Source: Turritopsis dohrnii (taxonomy: Eukaryota > Cnidaria > Hydrozoa > Anthoathecata > Oceaniidae). Taken from it: a stretch of 64,000 nucleotides of DNA. Positions 12,901-24,735 of this stretch are shown here, in pieces. How positions within the stretch are numbered: position 1 is the stretch's first letter; every line of letters begins with the position of its first letter. The stretch is taken from NCBI GenBank assembly GCA_027922465.2, contig BQMF02000229.1:186001-250000 (forward strand). The letters are read 5' to 3'. The position numbers were made by a program, and so were the translations under genes. A model generated the notes under the pieces. The model was given only the letters and a program-made list of their open reading frames with translations, did not search any database and was not told the origin of the DNA.

Positions 12901-13139
12901 AGACAAAATTGTCCTTAGAAAAGGTTGAGAAAATGTTATCGATAAGTGTTGCAGAGTGACTTGTCACCCGTGTAGGTCTTTCTTAAAATAAAGAGTTTCA
13001 GGAAGCTTTCAAGGTTTATGTTCAAGAAATACCCATCTCACCCATCGCAGATAAGCTCACAAATTATATATTTACCAATAAAGCAAGTTCATATCACAAC
13101 ACTTACCTCCAAATGCTTCAGATGTTTCTTGAACTGCAT
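6922..13139 (-). CDS. NDUFA4: NDUFA4-like mitochondrial respiratory-chain subunit, four exons
   Basis: Coding exons on the minus strand: 13107-13139 (MQFKKHLKHLE), 7359-7447, 7074-7134 and 6922-6999 including the stop. The phases close to give an 86-aa protein. After a short basic N-terminus comes one membrane segment with the family's LAPLFACTGIGMGMAALYVL pattern, then LRLATKGPEV, WSRVRNPAPWDVIGPTH and FYSPHDYSKF. These match the known NDUFA4 order (membrane helix, LRLALFNPDV-like stretch, PEPWNKLGPN-like stretch, FYSVNVDYSK-like stretch). NDUFA4 is a small inner-membrane protein found with cytochrome c oxidase/complex I preparations. The length agrees with the family (about 80 aa). The first intron, 7448-13106, is bloated by nested transposons; the other two are short. 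The tiny 33-nt first exon would be missed by most gene finders. Confidence 0.92.
7893..8010. repeat. Purine-rich low-complexity tract
   Basis: An almost pure A/G strand (gaggaagaag-type) inside the NDUFA4 first intron. The long open frame on the opposite strand is an artefact of this composition. Confidence 0.8.
8593..9769 (-). pseudogene. LINE reverse transcriptase fragment
   Basis: Minus-strand coding remnant with RT motifs in order: VPVFKKGSK..NYRPI (about 9270-9320), [34 protein letters not shown], and FADDTNIL as the YxDD-equivalent active site, followed by NLGKTELIIF. At least two frame shifts (near 9130 and 9420) break it. It is part of the intronic LINE in NDUFA4. Confidence 0.88.
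9772..10313. mobile_element. TA-flanked MITE, CCTTAAGGGAA termini
   Basis: Perfect terminal inverted repeats CCTTAAGGGAACTAATTTTC (left) and its complement (right) are flanked by TA at 9770-9771 and 10314-10315. The interior repeats variants of the motif aattttcgcgg in both orientations. It is inserted in the LINE coding region. At least three other elements in this window share the terminus logic (17159, 24520, 56720). Confidence 0.82.
10522..12650. mobile_element. 2.1-kb inverted-repeat element, TTA duplication, no coding capacity
   Basis: Left end GGGGTCAGTCACAAATC; the right end is its complement. Further matching runs inward through TTTTAGGTT, AACGTCAT and a GGGTGGGTGGG-type tract. Flanked by TTA on both sides (10519-10521, 12651-12653). 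A second inverted pair inside (CAGTTAGGACCACTCGACCA at about 10940 and its complement near 12520) suggests a second element nested within. There is no transposase. The TSD suggests non-autonomous PIF/Harbinger. Confidence 0.75.
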
Positions 13140-13706
13140 ATTTTCTGGAAGAAGCAGCAAAAATAAGAATAGTTCTTGAAAATCTGCTGTTGTCTCTGTC
13201 CGAACCAAAATTTGACTGCTGAGGGAATCTGGGGTTAAGCATACATCCAATCGATCTAGATCTTACGAAACGAGAGTTTTTAAAAATTGCAGAGTGAGCT
13301 TCACTTCACATGTGCAGCGGTCAATTGATAGAGCGGCAAAGTTTACTTTGCTGAATTTTGAAGTATACTCTGATATGAAAATTGTATTGCAATTGGCAAG
13401 CTGTGAGTGTATACACTATCTGTTCATTTGGAGTAGGATTTCTCGGAGACATCAACCATGAAGAAGTTCTTTTCTAGCATCTCTGTAAAAACTGCGTTTA
13501 TTTCTTTTTTTTCGTTCACCACCACACATGATAGAAAAAGGAGGCACAACTTCTAATTTAGCAAGAATGAAGCCTATTTGAATGAATTGATAAAATTTAA
13601 CAGTCTAAGTAAGCTATGCGCAACTTTAAATAGATTATGCAATGAAGAATTAAAAACAGAAATACTTCAACTGCGAATGCATTCTTTTTTTGTCGTTGTG
13701 TTTATA

Positions 13707-14082
13707 GGCCGACATCGGAAATATGTTTGGTTCGGGTCATTTCGGGATATAACAAGAGAGGCGGGCGGGCGGGCGGGCATGAAAGTTTGGATTTTATCAA
13801 TCAGGTTAAAAATCTCCACACTCCCGAAATCGAATTCACCCGAAGAGATTACTAATTTCCTCCTTTTTGATAGTTCAGATAAGTTATTTTGCGATGATTA
13901 GCGGTTCACAGCAGGACAGCAGGACAGTAAATGCAGGACACTACATGTCCAAGATTTTTGCAAATGTAATAATTTGCCGAACTTCCCGCCCCACCGGCAC
14001 CGCCCTCCAAAACGCCGGGTTTTTGTAATCGGAGTTAGGGGCGGGCGGCTGACCCGAACCGAACATATTTCCGATGTCGGCC
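13707..14082. mobile_element. MITE with GGCCGACATCGGAAATATG ends
   Basis: A terminal inverted repeat of over 30 bp (left at 13707, right ending 14082) encloses a GGGC-rich tract at about 13760-13778. No clear target duplication and no coding capacity. It lies just upstream of NDUFA4 exon 1 on the gene's 5' side. Confidence 0.75.
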
Positions 14083-14089
14083 TTATCTG

Positions 14090-15350
14090 GTTACCAAACT
14101 GAACATACTCTTCTTAGTGAGGGAGAAAAAGGTGGAACTCTTTTACATGTGTCTGATAAGATTAAATATAAAAAGAATGTCAATGTTTGATGAGTCTACA
14201 GACATCTGCCAGTTGATGCATTCAATAATGACTTTTGTCACCTCTGTCCTCCCCATAAAACCATGATGGAGAGAATAAGCCTATCGTTTTACTTGGAGAT
14301 TTCAACACTGACTTGTTGAATCCTGATAACAATGATAATACTCATATATAACCTTCATGGATTCTAGTGATTTTTTTCTATTACACCTCAGATAATATTT
14401 TCTGTTCTTCTGATTTTGATAGCACAGTGTCTGTGAACATCCTTACTGCCATCTCGGATCATACTAAGAATCGGGTAAAAATCTGATGCAATTTTGATAT
14501 AGCGATATAGCTTCAATAGCTTTGATGACTCCATTTACCATTTGACTGAAGAAAGTGCACAATTAATTAGAGTGTATTTATATGAACTTCCCAAGGCAGG
14601 TAATCCTTAGTATTTTCTCCATTATGAAAATTTGTGATAAATTGTATAAAAAGTCTCTTTCAATGATGACACAAGTTATAACTAACAGTTTTGAGCTGTA
14701 TTGCAGCTCTGCGATACGGTTCAAACATACTGCTCAAGTCCCGATTTTACGGTAGTTGGGCATCTATACCCCTAATACCAGCTTCATAGTACTTCTTTCG
14801 GTTTTCCGTTTGTTTTGAAAATATGGCTGTCGTGCCAAAAGTATGCAAAGCGATAAATACGTATCAGAACAAATCCTTAGCCTTCGGTTGAAATACCTTG
14901 TATAACCGAAATATAATATGCAGCATTTCTGAAGAATCCTAATCCACATTCATTGTTTATTTTGGCCATTACCACAATGTTCCCAATTGTATAATGCTGG
15001 TTGCATGGTTTCTATGGCAACCGGTCTTTGCAGCAAACCTCTCTGTGTCTTAAACTTAATTGATCGTTTTGTGACCCACCCTATTGGGGAATTAGTTAAT
15101 TTAACTTTTGTTTATGGAGTCTATCCTGATAAAATTCCACAAGTTCTACCTGTCCATAAAAGTGACTCTAACTTTTATGCAACAATTACAGACCTATTTT
15201 ATTGTTATCTAATCTGGATAAATATTGTATGAAAAACTGATGCAATAGGTATATAAGTTTCTTCAAATTGCTAAATTAATTTATTTCCATCAGTTTGGTT
15301 TCAGGAAATAATATTCCACATCACATGCTTTCCTCAGCGCTCGAAATAAG
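14090..15350 (+). mobile_element. Decayed LINE fragment (endonuclease and early RT)
   Basis: Plus-strand fragments in LINE order. PIVLLGDFNTDLLNP at about 14277-14330 is the endonuclease GDFN motif. HPIGELVNLTFVYGVYPDKIP with LPVHKSDS lies at about 15090-15170, and HQFGFRK followed by a stop at about 15285-15305, both from the N-terminal part of the RT. Internal deletions and stops make it dead. Confidence 0.7.
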
Positions 15351-16220
15351 AATAAATCTTGGTCGGTCACAAAAGCAAGTGCGAAGCGCGAGTAAAAAAA
15401 TTTCATCAGGGGGTTTGGGGGGTGCTGTAAGCTTTCCAAATAACGTTCTAAACAGCTAAATAATGCTAAGATTACTCGTATCTAACTTTACATGACGTGC
15501 AAAGTGAAAATAGTTATGGTTTTTGAATTCTGGGGTTTGTTAAGGTCAATCTTGATGCAATATGCCATTAATCAGTTATCTAAGACGGGGCTTAAAGTAA
15601 GAAAATAACACAAGAATCTCACATGATATCAACATGTAAACATAATAAATGTGATGCACATAATATGCATAATATGACATAATATCAATAGCACGTGGTG
15701 ATCAAATTCACTTGTAGTTTTTTTCTTTCTTTTGTTCTTATGAATTCGAATTCCCAAAACACTTTAAACAATAGTTATTATATTTACGCATCATGGTCTA
15801 TATTTTTACACAGAACTTTCAAAAGAGGTTTTATAAAAGACATATAATGGGAGGAGCCAATTTCATTTATCAATAGTTTATTTGTTTATGAAGACAGCGT
15901 GTGTATGCATTAATAGAAAAATAAATGAAAACAAAATAATGAATATCGTAGCGTGAAAATAATAATTTAAATTCGCATCCAGGGGGTAGGAAATACTTCG
16001 ATTTTACTATTTAAAAATTGTATTAGTACAGAAAATTAAAAAAACAAAACACTTTCAGTAAAATAATAGTCGAAAATAATACTAGTCGATAAAAATAATA
16101 TCAAAACGTACTGTTGTAATTATTTACATGCATTTTTAGAATTATTTCACAAACACAAAAAGTAATGCACCCCCGTTTCACTCAAGTTTCGCTCGATCAG
16201 AGAAGTGATAAGGATGGCAA
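15351..16220. other. Intergenic, nothing recognised
   Basis: AT-rich DNA between LINE remnants and the P2X7-like fragment; no gene or repeat structure identified. Confidence 0.4.
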
Positions 16221-16294
16221 ACAGTGAAACAGAGAATATCACCAAAGATATCTGATACTACTGACGAGGAAGATGAAGTAATTACGAGTTTAGG

Positions 16295-16504
16295 GTGCTG
16301 TCTAAACAAATCTGTTTGAAGTTGATTGAATGTAAATGCTGTCAGGAGAATGCAACTCTTTTAAATGATAAACAGGATAACATTCAGTGTATCACTTCAC
16401 ATCCAGACTTCAAAACACTTCGAACAGAATGGTTTTGGAACACCCGTAACAAGATATCGACGCTGTCATCAAAATTTCAAAAATTTGTCTACGTACATAA
16501 GTAA
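16295..16504 (+). pseudogene. P2X7-like cysteine/histidine domain fragment
   Basis: The 69-codon frame contains ECKCCQENATLLND and then CITSHPDFKTLRTEWFW. This order (CxCC, then CIT-x-HP-x-F, then a W) resembles the zinc-binding intracellular region of P2X7 receptors, which also occurs as stand-alone proteins in cnidarians. The short acidic stretch just upstream (SDTTDEEDEV, in another frame) also fits such proteins. The expected N-terminal CxC and most of the C-terminus are missing. It could be an exon of a larger gene or a decayed copy. Confidence 0.4.
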
Positions 16505-17158
16505 TTAAGCCATAAATAATGCATTTTTAAATATTTTTACATCTTCATTTTGTTACATGTCTTTCTTCATATCTTGTCATTCCTCCACAAGCATTAAAAA
16601 AAACAAACAATATGAATTTCTAATAAGGCCTAGTCTATTTCTAAAAAGTATTTCTCTAGATTACTAGTTCTTAGATAAATGCTTTACACAAGCTACCGAC
16701 CACATACAATATGGGTACACTACTTTGAAAGATTAGGACATAAAGTGGTAATGTAGATTCTACACGGACGATAATTAGATTTTTGTTTATCTGGAAAAAG
16801 AATTTTCAGACAGTTTGTCACGGGCTTTATCGATTAACATTCATGCACGTGCAAGTTCAAAACGTAGTGTGTGTCAGACAGGGGTTGGTTTATGAGACTT
16901 TAGCCCAAAAAAATCGAAAGCATTTTCATGTAAATTTTCGTCACTCTGAGAAAAGACGTATAACAAACTATTTGTTTAGTATAATAAAATAATTACCTCT
17001 TGCTGTTTTTCGATCTTTAAGTAACTTTAGATATCAATAATATGTGCCACCCCTTTTTGTCGCAATAAACATAAGACATGGAAAATAATCCATTCTTCGA
17101 CACGAGGTAACTCAAATCATAATGATGGAGAGCAGAAAAATATGTTGAGCGTAATGTA

Positions 17159-17660
17159 CCTTAATTGGAGAAATTTTGGCGCGGAGAAAATTTGGCGCAA
17201 AATGCCAAAAATCGCCAAATTAAATCCGCGCTAAATTTAACTTTTTTCTGGCTGCGCCAAATTAAATCCGCGCCAAATATTCCCAATTTGCCGTGCGCCA
17301 AATTAAATCTGCGCCAAAATTTCTCCGAATAAGGTAAATAGTGTTGTCACGCTTTTAATTCTTCTTGTTATATCACTGTCGTGAATCTTCTGTTTATAGT
17401 TTTAATAAAAAAAGTCATGAATACATGAATGTTTGAAGTTCTATGCTTTACCGTCTCACCTTCTTTGAATGTATGGTACTGTAATTAGTTCTGATTGATT
17501 CGTTAAACGACTATGAAATTTTTGAAACATTCTGGCTGCGCCAAATTAAATCCGCGCTAAATTTAACTTTTTTCTGGCTGCGCCAAATTAAATCCGTGCC
17601 AAATATTCCAAATTTGCTGTGCGCCAAATTAAATCCGCGCCAAAATTTCTCCGAATAAGG
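17159..17660. mobile_element. TA-flanked MITE with duplicated right half
   Basis: Left end CCTTAATTGGAGAAATTTTG; right end CAAAATTTCTCCGAATAAGG at 17334, with TA on both sides. About 130 bp of the right half recurs at 17530-17660, again ending at AAGG followed by TA. The interior repeats ccgcgccaaattaaat-type words in both directions. No coding capacity. Confidence 0.78.
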
Positions 17661-18536
17661 TACATCACGAAATTTCCTCCGTGAACTTTTTCAACAAAGT
17701 TAGAGGAACTTATCATAAGGGGAAAAAAAGGAAAAAAGCACTTTCAGTGAATTTTTTATTTTTCCTAATGAAATTATGGCTTGACAAGAGGATTTAATGA
17801 AAAAAAAATTTTGGGTTTGATTCCCCTTTAAGATACACTTATTGATTACCTGGCAGAACAAAATCAAGATTGATAGGATATTGATCAATATCTCAATATT
17901 TTGTTAGAATGTGTATTTTTTTAGTATTGAGGTAATGATTGTTTTGAATGAAAATATGACAGAAAGTTTTAAGATACTAATTGGTAAGATAAAAGTTCTG
18001 TAGATCCCTGGAAAATAATATTTGTGTAATATGTGATGATTAATAAGTTGGCCTACTGTATTCAAAGGAAGCAGGGGAATACTTTACAACCGTCCATATT
18101 CTTTTGTTTCTTCTTCCTTGTTTCATCTCTGTTATACGCTCTTCTTTTGCAGTCAACTAAACTTCCATAATGCTTCAGGGAATTTAATTGTAAGTTTAAA
18201 GTCTTCTGTAAAAATGATTCAATATTTTTTTAAAAGAGATGTTTTCTAAGACTGAATACATAATACATGTGCTAAAATCCAAACAGCATCAAGAATCGTT
18301 GTTTTAATTGCTGGGTCAATCATGCTATCAATTTTGCAATTTGGGTGTGCGTATTTATTTCAAATTACTGCTTTGTTGACAATATTTAGGTCATCAATTT
18401 CAATAAAGACGTCATCCTCGCTCCTCCTCCCACTTCTTTTAATTTTTACTTTCATTGAGTGCCATTGAAGATCCTATCCAAATTTCTAATTCAGAAATTT
18501 TTCCACTTAACTTTCAGATTAATACAATAATTGGTG

Positions 18537-21500
18537 ATGGCCTTGACAACACGTTGTTTCCTGTTTTCATTCACCAAAGTAAGCAAATTGGTAAGTTCGC
18601 ATTCTGAGCTAGTAAGCTTGTAATATACCAGATAAAAGTAGACATTGATATTATAATAATGTTGTTAGTTTTTAAAGGTTCCTAATGGTTTTTTATCAGG
18701 AATAGTGATGTATACTTTAAGATATACCAGCCGACCTGGGGTCTTAATTTTATCAGGGAAATGTCATAAGCCTTTGGTAGCATGTAATCTGTCAAAAGAA
18801 AAGTACGAATAAGGTTTATGTATAAAAATTGTTGTTATTACTAATCATTTGCCAGGACAGGATTTATTAATGGGGGGATGAAAGTATGCCCATTTAAAGT
18901 TGTCAACTTAATTTACATTTTACTTAAATGAACGCCCTTCTGATCCACTTATGAGATTTTTGCAAATTCCATATCAAATTAAGGTGTGATATTTAAAAAA
19001 TCAACTTTTGCTTAATTTCACGAATTGTGGTTAACATTTTTTAGCTTTTTGTAGAAAAAACATGATTATATCCATTTTTGTATGAGGGAAACAGAAATTT
19101 GTATGTTTGAAACAGAAAAATGAAGGAGGGGAAGAACCACTAAAATACAAATCCGACTGACTTGCTAGCCATCAACAAAATAATACAGACACCATAAATA
19201 AAATTTCTTATATCTGATATCAACATAAAGCAATTTCTGTATAATTGAGAAGGTAATGTTGAACTCAAAATGAGTAATTTGGTATACTTATTTTTGAACA
19301 ATTGTGAACAAACATTCCATAGAGCTCGACTGTATTCTTGAGAGACACCAAGATATGTCTTTGTCCTGTTTCGGTGAGTGTACAGTACCGGCAGAAGTCA
19401 AGGAAAGCATGGTCTAAATTCCCTAAGGAAGATGGCCTCACTAGAATAGAAGAACTTGGAAAAAAATTAAATCCAGTACCATCTCAAAAAGCGAATGACA
19501 CAATCCCTTCTGATCATGGTTTTAAAATCGACAGCACAGGTATTAAGTTTTGAAATTCTTCTTATAACAATGTAGAAAAAAGTTTTGGAAACTATGATTT
19601 TTTGCTAATTTTTAGGACAGATTTTTAGTAGTTACGTGCCTGTGGAGAAAAAGAAATTTCTACTTACAAGGAAGGTATGTATTGTCATTATGAACAACAC
19701 TGAAATCATGATCCATATGGGTGGGCTTAAGGATTTGTGCTTTCTGGACCCTGATAAAGTTTCTGGCAAGTTCATTTCTCCATCATTTGTTTAGGTGTTC
19801 ATTAGTCTAGGTGTTTCTTTAAGTGCATTTTCGAATACTTACTGGTTCAGTGGTGAAACACTGGTCAAGAATAGCTGAGAGAGTAACTCGGGGGAGTACG
19901 TCACTCCACAAAGCGCTCCTTGGAATCTTGAAATAAAATGAATGAATTTAAAGGATCCTTTTCATAATTTTGAAGGTTCCATTAACAGTTCAAGTTTCAT
20001 TTCACATTGATTCAAAGACATATTTTAAAGATATTGCTATAAGTGCTCACAAAAAAGTATAATAACGCTATTTTCTCTCAGGGTAATAACAACATGTTAT
20101 GATTTCCCTTCTTCATTGAAATCCAATGAATGATTTATATGTTTTTAACACAGGGCTTGGCTGAGCGATGGGAAGCAACCAAAGCATTTGTTATTTCAAC
20201 TTATTCGTACGTATCAAGGAGCTAAGCTTCTTTTTTTACGTTATATAAACCAATAGTACGTGTTTCAAAAACGATGACTCGGCAACTAGCTGCCCCAATG
20301 AAAACAAGACCAGACTGTCAACTAACAAACCTGGCTAAATAAGGAAATAACCCATTGTCAGTGGCTGGTTATATACTCATTTATTTCCTTTCAACATATT
20401 CACAACGTATAAAAATGTTTGTTTCCAGAATTGCGTTAATCAAACGAAGATTGAAGCCGTTTAAAGTGGTGGACTTTGCCAAACTTGCTCAAAAGAAATA
20501 CATCGACTTGAATAATGCTCTACAGCAGAAAGATAACAAGTTTGTTGATGGTTAATACTTCCTGTTATAGCTTGAACTAAATTGCGTTGCTCATTGGAAT
20601 AAGTTGTGTTTTAGGCAAGCGCAATTGAAAATGAAAGAAGACGCTACTTTGATGGTGATCAAGGTATGTGGAAACCATTTCGTGGTTAGCGTCAGGAAAC
20701 ATCGTTTTTCTCGATATGAGTGTATATCTAGATAATTGAAATTTATGATATATGGAACTTCCCTTTGATCTGTTATAACCAATCTTTATTGCTTTTTTCG
20801 GCTATGTGAAACCCTGAGTTCTTGAAATTTTCGCTGGCTGGAGCCGATTTTATGAACGCATCATTTGTCATTAGTTGATGAAAATGCCGATACCTTCATC
20901 ATCTTTATTGTTACTATCATCCCCAAGTATCTTCAGTTTAAATTTCAGACTGAAGCGCTGTTCTCCACAATGTCCGATGTTTGGTCTTCGGATTAATAAT
21001 ACTGGATATCATATATTAGGAGTTCCTTGAAATGGTTGACATCGTTACACTCCTGTCATATTTTCGTTTCTGTAAAGTACCCATTTCTGGTTTATAGAAG
21101 ATAAAACAGTTGAATCACTGAGATGATAACGACATAAAATGAAATAAAAAATCACAAATCGAATGAAAACAACAACATCCTTTAACTTTAACGGACTCAT
21201 TTGACTTTCAGTCGTCACCCAACTGGCGATTTTCGGTAACAATCTACGGAAACAATCGTTTCCCAGAACCAAAATGCTGGTACCCAGTCATTAATGAACT
21301 GGTAACGATCGTTTCCGTTACTGGTATAATACGGAAACGAAGTATAGTTTACGTGAAAGTTTGAAATTTCGAGGCCTGGATCATTATCTTCTAGTACAGT
21401 TTTCTTTCTTTCAAGGGTTTAACGCACCAGTTTCAAGATCCATCCAGGAACGTTTACTGGCGTTTCATTAAAGAAATCGAACGTCCTCGTGTTGTACATG

Positions 21501-21813
21501 CTCGTATCAGCGCTGTGTTGGACAGAGACAATCTGTATGGACAGTTGACTGTACGACTGTGTACCGAACAAGTAAGTCAAAATGTTGTACACGTGCTGCA
21601 TCTATATATGTGTGGATTCTTTTCTTTGTTCATACCACATCTACCTTTTTCTTGTTTATTGCTTAGATTTTAGCTATCCGAGATCGGCACAATCGTATTA
21701 TCACAGGCGATTTAAAAAAATCCAGAAATATCGTCGACTATGTTGTTTTTGAGAGACATTTGGCTGATCCTTATGGCAAATGGAGAGTTTGTGGAAAATT
21801 ATTTCAAAAATAG
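18537..21813 (+). CDS. MRPL45: Mitochondrial large ribosomal subunit protein mL45, eight exons
   Basis: Coding exons: 18537-18578, 19386-19539, 19616-19674, 20154-20206, 20429-20539, 20615-20663, 21416-21571 and 21667-21813. The phases close exactly, giving 256 aa (vertebrate MRPL45 is about 306). The protein opens MALTTRCFLFSF, a plausible mitochondrial targeting peptide. The C-terminal Tim44-like core is clear: YWRFIKEIERPRVVHAR, NLYGQLTVRL, ILAIRDRHNR and DYVVFERHLADPYGKWRV. These correspond to the family's WSFVESLEP, NVYGQITVRM, LAIYDRFGR and EYVVFEKQLTNPYGSWRM stretches. It belongs to the mitoribosomal large subunit and helps anchor the ribosome at the inner membrane. The start is the first ATG in an exon that follows a 3' splice site at 18517. 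The mid-region exon 6 is the least conserved. Confidence 0.92.
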
Positions 21814-22960
21814 CAGATAATGTAGTATAGTTGTTTGTTTTAACATCACAATCAAATCTTTTCGAATGGAACTGTTATCCTGCGTGGTGTTTCACAAAGT
21901 CCACATATTTAGAGTAGTTCTCCTTTAGTCTTTCTTGAAAGTACAAGGATTTCAGTGTGCTCTCACTTTCCAAGTATTTTTATATAAATTATAGTATTTT
22001 ATCGAACTGGTGCATGTAATCATTATTCACATGCCCAGTAGTTTTGTATTTCAATCTCGAAGTGATTTATCCGAGTGTCATGGAAAAGAGAAAACCGCGA
22101 GGTGTAAGCCACGTGTTTTCATGGTTACACGTAGAACGCTAAAAAATTAAGAAGAATAATTGATGGATTTGGCTTGTTGTCATACGTAGCGTTGTACTAT
22201 ACAAACAAAATGTCTATTTTGTAAACAAGTTCCTCATTCTCATGGTTAGTCAGCATTTTAAAAACAATTTGAGGATGATCCCAATTACCAGAAAGTTCGA
22301 AAGGAATTTATTTATGAAATAAAAAATTTTTGTTGAATATGGTATTGATATCTCGAACCACATGAATAACTTCATAAAGTTTTTATGAACAAAAATATAT
22401 CTATTTTTAAAGGATTCGGTAGTTTATGAATACAAAGTGAATCCTACTTGAATAAGCTGGAAAATGTTTTAATCACACAACCATTTTTCAAAATTGACTG
22501 CGGATGGGCAGGATTTAAAGGTAAACATCTTTTATATACATCATAGAATAAGAACAGAAAATACATAACGTGTCATAATACTTTTCGAAAACAAAAGTTT
22601 CCAATGCAGATTTTTTCTCTTAATTTTCAAATTTTTTTTTAACATGAAGAAAATGAACGAAGCAGAATTTTTTTGTCTTCTTCTTTTTGTAATGTTGAAC
22701 CAAAATTACGTTAAGTAAGTAGATCCAATTGTAAATAGATTTCTCTTATTAGTGACGATATCTTCCTCTCCAAATGTAATTCTACGTGATTAAATTTGGC
22801 TTACAATCGATCAAAAATGGCCGAATGGCCAAAAAAGTTCCTGCGATGAAGAGCATAAACAATATATTTCCATAGAAATGTACTACTTCGCAGTGCTCAT
22901 TTAACAAATTTGTCCATTGGGGGAATGTTTGCTCTTCAATGATGATATCATTGCATTTTA
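21814..22960. other. Intergenic, nothing recognised
   Basis: Holds the MRPL45 3' UTR at its left edge and presumably the promoter and 5' UTR of the next gene at its right edge. No further gene seen. Confidence 0.4.
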
Positions 22961-22971
22961 GATTTTTCAAA

Positions 22972-23259
22972 ATGGTACTCGCCGAAACTGTAGGAATCAT
23001 CACCATTTCCGCGCTCATCTCGGCTTGGGCGATCTGGATCTATCCTGCTTTACGTGGAGAAAAGGAAGTGAGCAGGAAGTCTATGATTTTTACACAGGGC
23101 CAATGTGCCGTTGGCCTGTTGCCATGCGACAGAGATCAGCAAAGACTGGACGAGTATAATAAAAAGAAGGTGGAGACTGACCAATCAGAGGGCGGTATTT
23201 ACACCGAAACTGACCAATCGAAGGACAATACTTGCAGAGAAATGAAAAAAGATATCTGA
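22972..23259 (+). CDS. Small single-pass membrane protein, 95 aa
   Basis: The frame starts at an ATG preceded by AAA, 10 bp after a 3' splice site (ttgcattttag ending at 22961), so a non-coding first exon lies upstream. The N-terminus is almost entirely a hydrophobic helix (ETVGIITISALISAWAIWIY, residues 5-24). The tail is hydrophilic, with an RGEKEVSRKS basic patch and four cysteines (C51, C59, plus one near the C-terminus at CREMKKDI). A near-repeat TDQSEGG/TDQSKDN lies in the tail. A polyadenylation-like aaataaa follows the stop at about 23265. I do not recognise the family; the shape resembles small inner-membrane or ER membrane proteins. Confidence 0.6.
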   Translation: MVLAETVGIITISALISAWAIWIYPALRGEKEVSRKSMIFTQGQCAVGLLPCDRDQQRLDEYNKKKVETDQSEGGIYTETDQSKDNTCREMKKDI

Positions 23260-24517
23260 ACACACAAATAAACACTATGTAACATTGTTGTATATATATA
23301 TATATTTCGAACGCTTTGAGATTTCCTAATTTGCATATTTTTTTCCTATGATGTTCATTACCGTACGCTTTCGGTTTGATTGTATCACGTGACTGTGTCA
23401 CACGTGACTTGGAAATGATGAAATTGATAATAGAGAGATAGCAGCAAACTTCAAGTACTTAAAAACGAGTATGGTTTGTTTGTGTGAACAATCACATAAC
23501 GAAGCAAAGGGAAATTCATTGCTTGGGCGGTATTTTCTCTATGTGGGTGCAATTTGTGAATGAGCTGAAGTCAAACTAAGTATTTTCATTGGGAAAAACA
23601 CCTCTGCATGGCGGTTTTGGCGTGTGTATAAATATCAATTTTTTTCCATACTTGATGAAATCAGTAAAAGGAGAGTTGGTAAAAATTGTTTTGCTTAAAT
23701 AAAAGATGTATTTATCTTGTATATATCGAATAAAGTATTATGTAAAGAAAGATATTTAACAAACACATCTACAGCTGACTTTCGTTATCTCGGACATCTC
23801 CAACTTCCTGCTATCGTGCGCGAAAGCGGAAAAAATTACTAGTGTTTTTAAAAACGTGTTTTTTTAAAAAAAACGTTTGATCTTTTTAAAAACGTGCTAT
23901 GTTTTCTTAAAACCGTACTTTCCTTTTTTAAACGTACTTTCTTTTTTAAAATGTACACATTTTATCAGTTTATAAGAAACCCACGTGTAGAATCTCCAAA
24001 AATTAAGAAACTTTTACAACTACATTGTTATGACTATTTTTAAATCAGAAACTTTTTTTTCCATGCTTAACTTCTTATTTGAGGAAATTGTTGAAAGGAA
24101 AACCTCTATCTAAACGAATTATTGCATTACAGAGACAAATTAGTTCCAAAGCGCATTAAAAATTCGCAATTTTAAACATTTGGAACGAAATACACCGTTT
24201 TTTATTTCAGTTATGCCTGTAAATTAAGAAATATTTGGATCTATCATTCATTGGATCTACATTTTAACAAAAAAAATAAGAAATCGAAAAAGCAACTAAG
24301 AACTAAAAACATCAAAATTTAGAGAAAAATTAAGAAACTTTTGGAACTAGATCCTTCACTAAGTTTCTTATTAAAAAAAACGTGTACTTTCTTTTTTAAA
24401 ACGGGCTTTCCTTTTTAAGACGTATTTATTTAAAAATGTGTTAATAAATCGTCTTTTTCTTTAATTGGGCTTTAAAAAAGTATTACAATTTTGCTAACAC
24501 TTCGATAGCTAATTCTA
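23260..24517. other. Intergenic, AT-rich low-complexity
   Basis: Long T-rich/A-rich runs with repeated aaacgt-type words (about 23850-23950 and 24380-24480). A short TA microsatellite lies near 23290. No gene recognised. Confidence 0.45.
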
Positions 24518-24519
24518 TA

Positions 24520-24686
24520 CCTTATCGGGGATAATTTCGACGGGAGGGAAAGTAACGAAATATTTGCTTCGTGACGAAAATTTTCCCCGGCGAAAAGTTT
24601 TGAAAAAATGAAATTTATGAGAAAATATTAGTAAAAGTTTGCAAAATGACGAAATTTTCCCGGACGAAAAATTTTCCCCGATAAGG
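24520..24686. mobile_element. 167-bp TA-flanked MITE, CCTTATCGGGG termini
   Basis: CCTTATCGGGGATAATTTCG at the left; its near-complement CCCCGATAAGG at the right; TA on both sides (24518-24519, 24687-24688). The interior is a chain of gacgaaattttccc words in both orientations. Non-coding. Confidence 0.82.
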
Positions 24687-24735
24687 TACTAAAAATTCGC
24701 TTAATTTCTGTTCTCACTGGTGGGGTGTCAAAAAG

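Larger units (their letters stand above)
8180..12990 (-). mobile_element. LINE (APE-type non-LTR retrotransposon), 5'-truncated and twice interrupted
   Basis: Read on the minus strand, the pieces are: the endonuclease C-terminus at about 12654-12990 (SATLIDNIFSTF and ISDHLP motifs), a linker at 10316-10521, the reverse transcriptase at 8593-9769, and the post-RT region at 8242-8478 (LFASHWNEIVPKLKLDF). The 3' end runs into a GA microsatellite at about 8188-8207. Two DNA elements (9772-10313 and 10522-12650) separate the pieces, and removing them restores collinearity. RT motifs resemble the CR1/Jockey group; the exact clade is not assigned. Several frameshifts mean it is dead. Confidence 0.85.

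Noticed and set aside
21206..21296. Candidate extra MRPL45 exon (SSPNWRFSVTIYGN...)
   Set aside because: Its boundary signals look plausible, but including it disrupts the alignment with the family, and exons 6 and 7 already join in phase.
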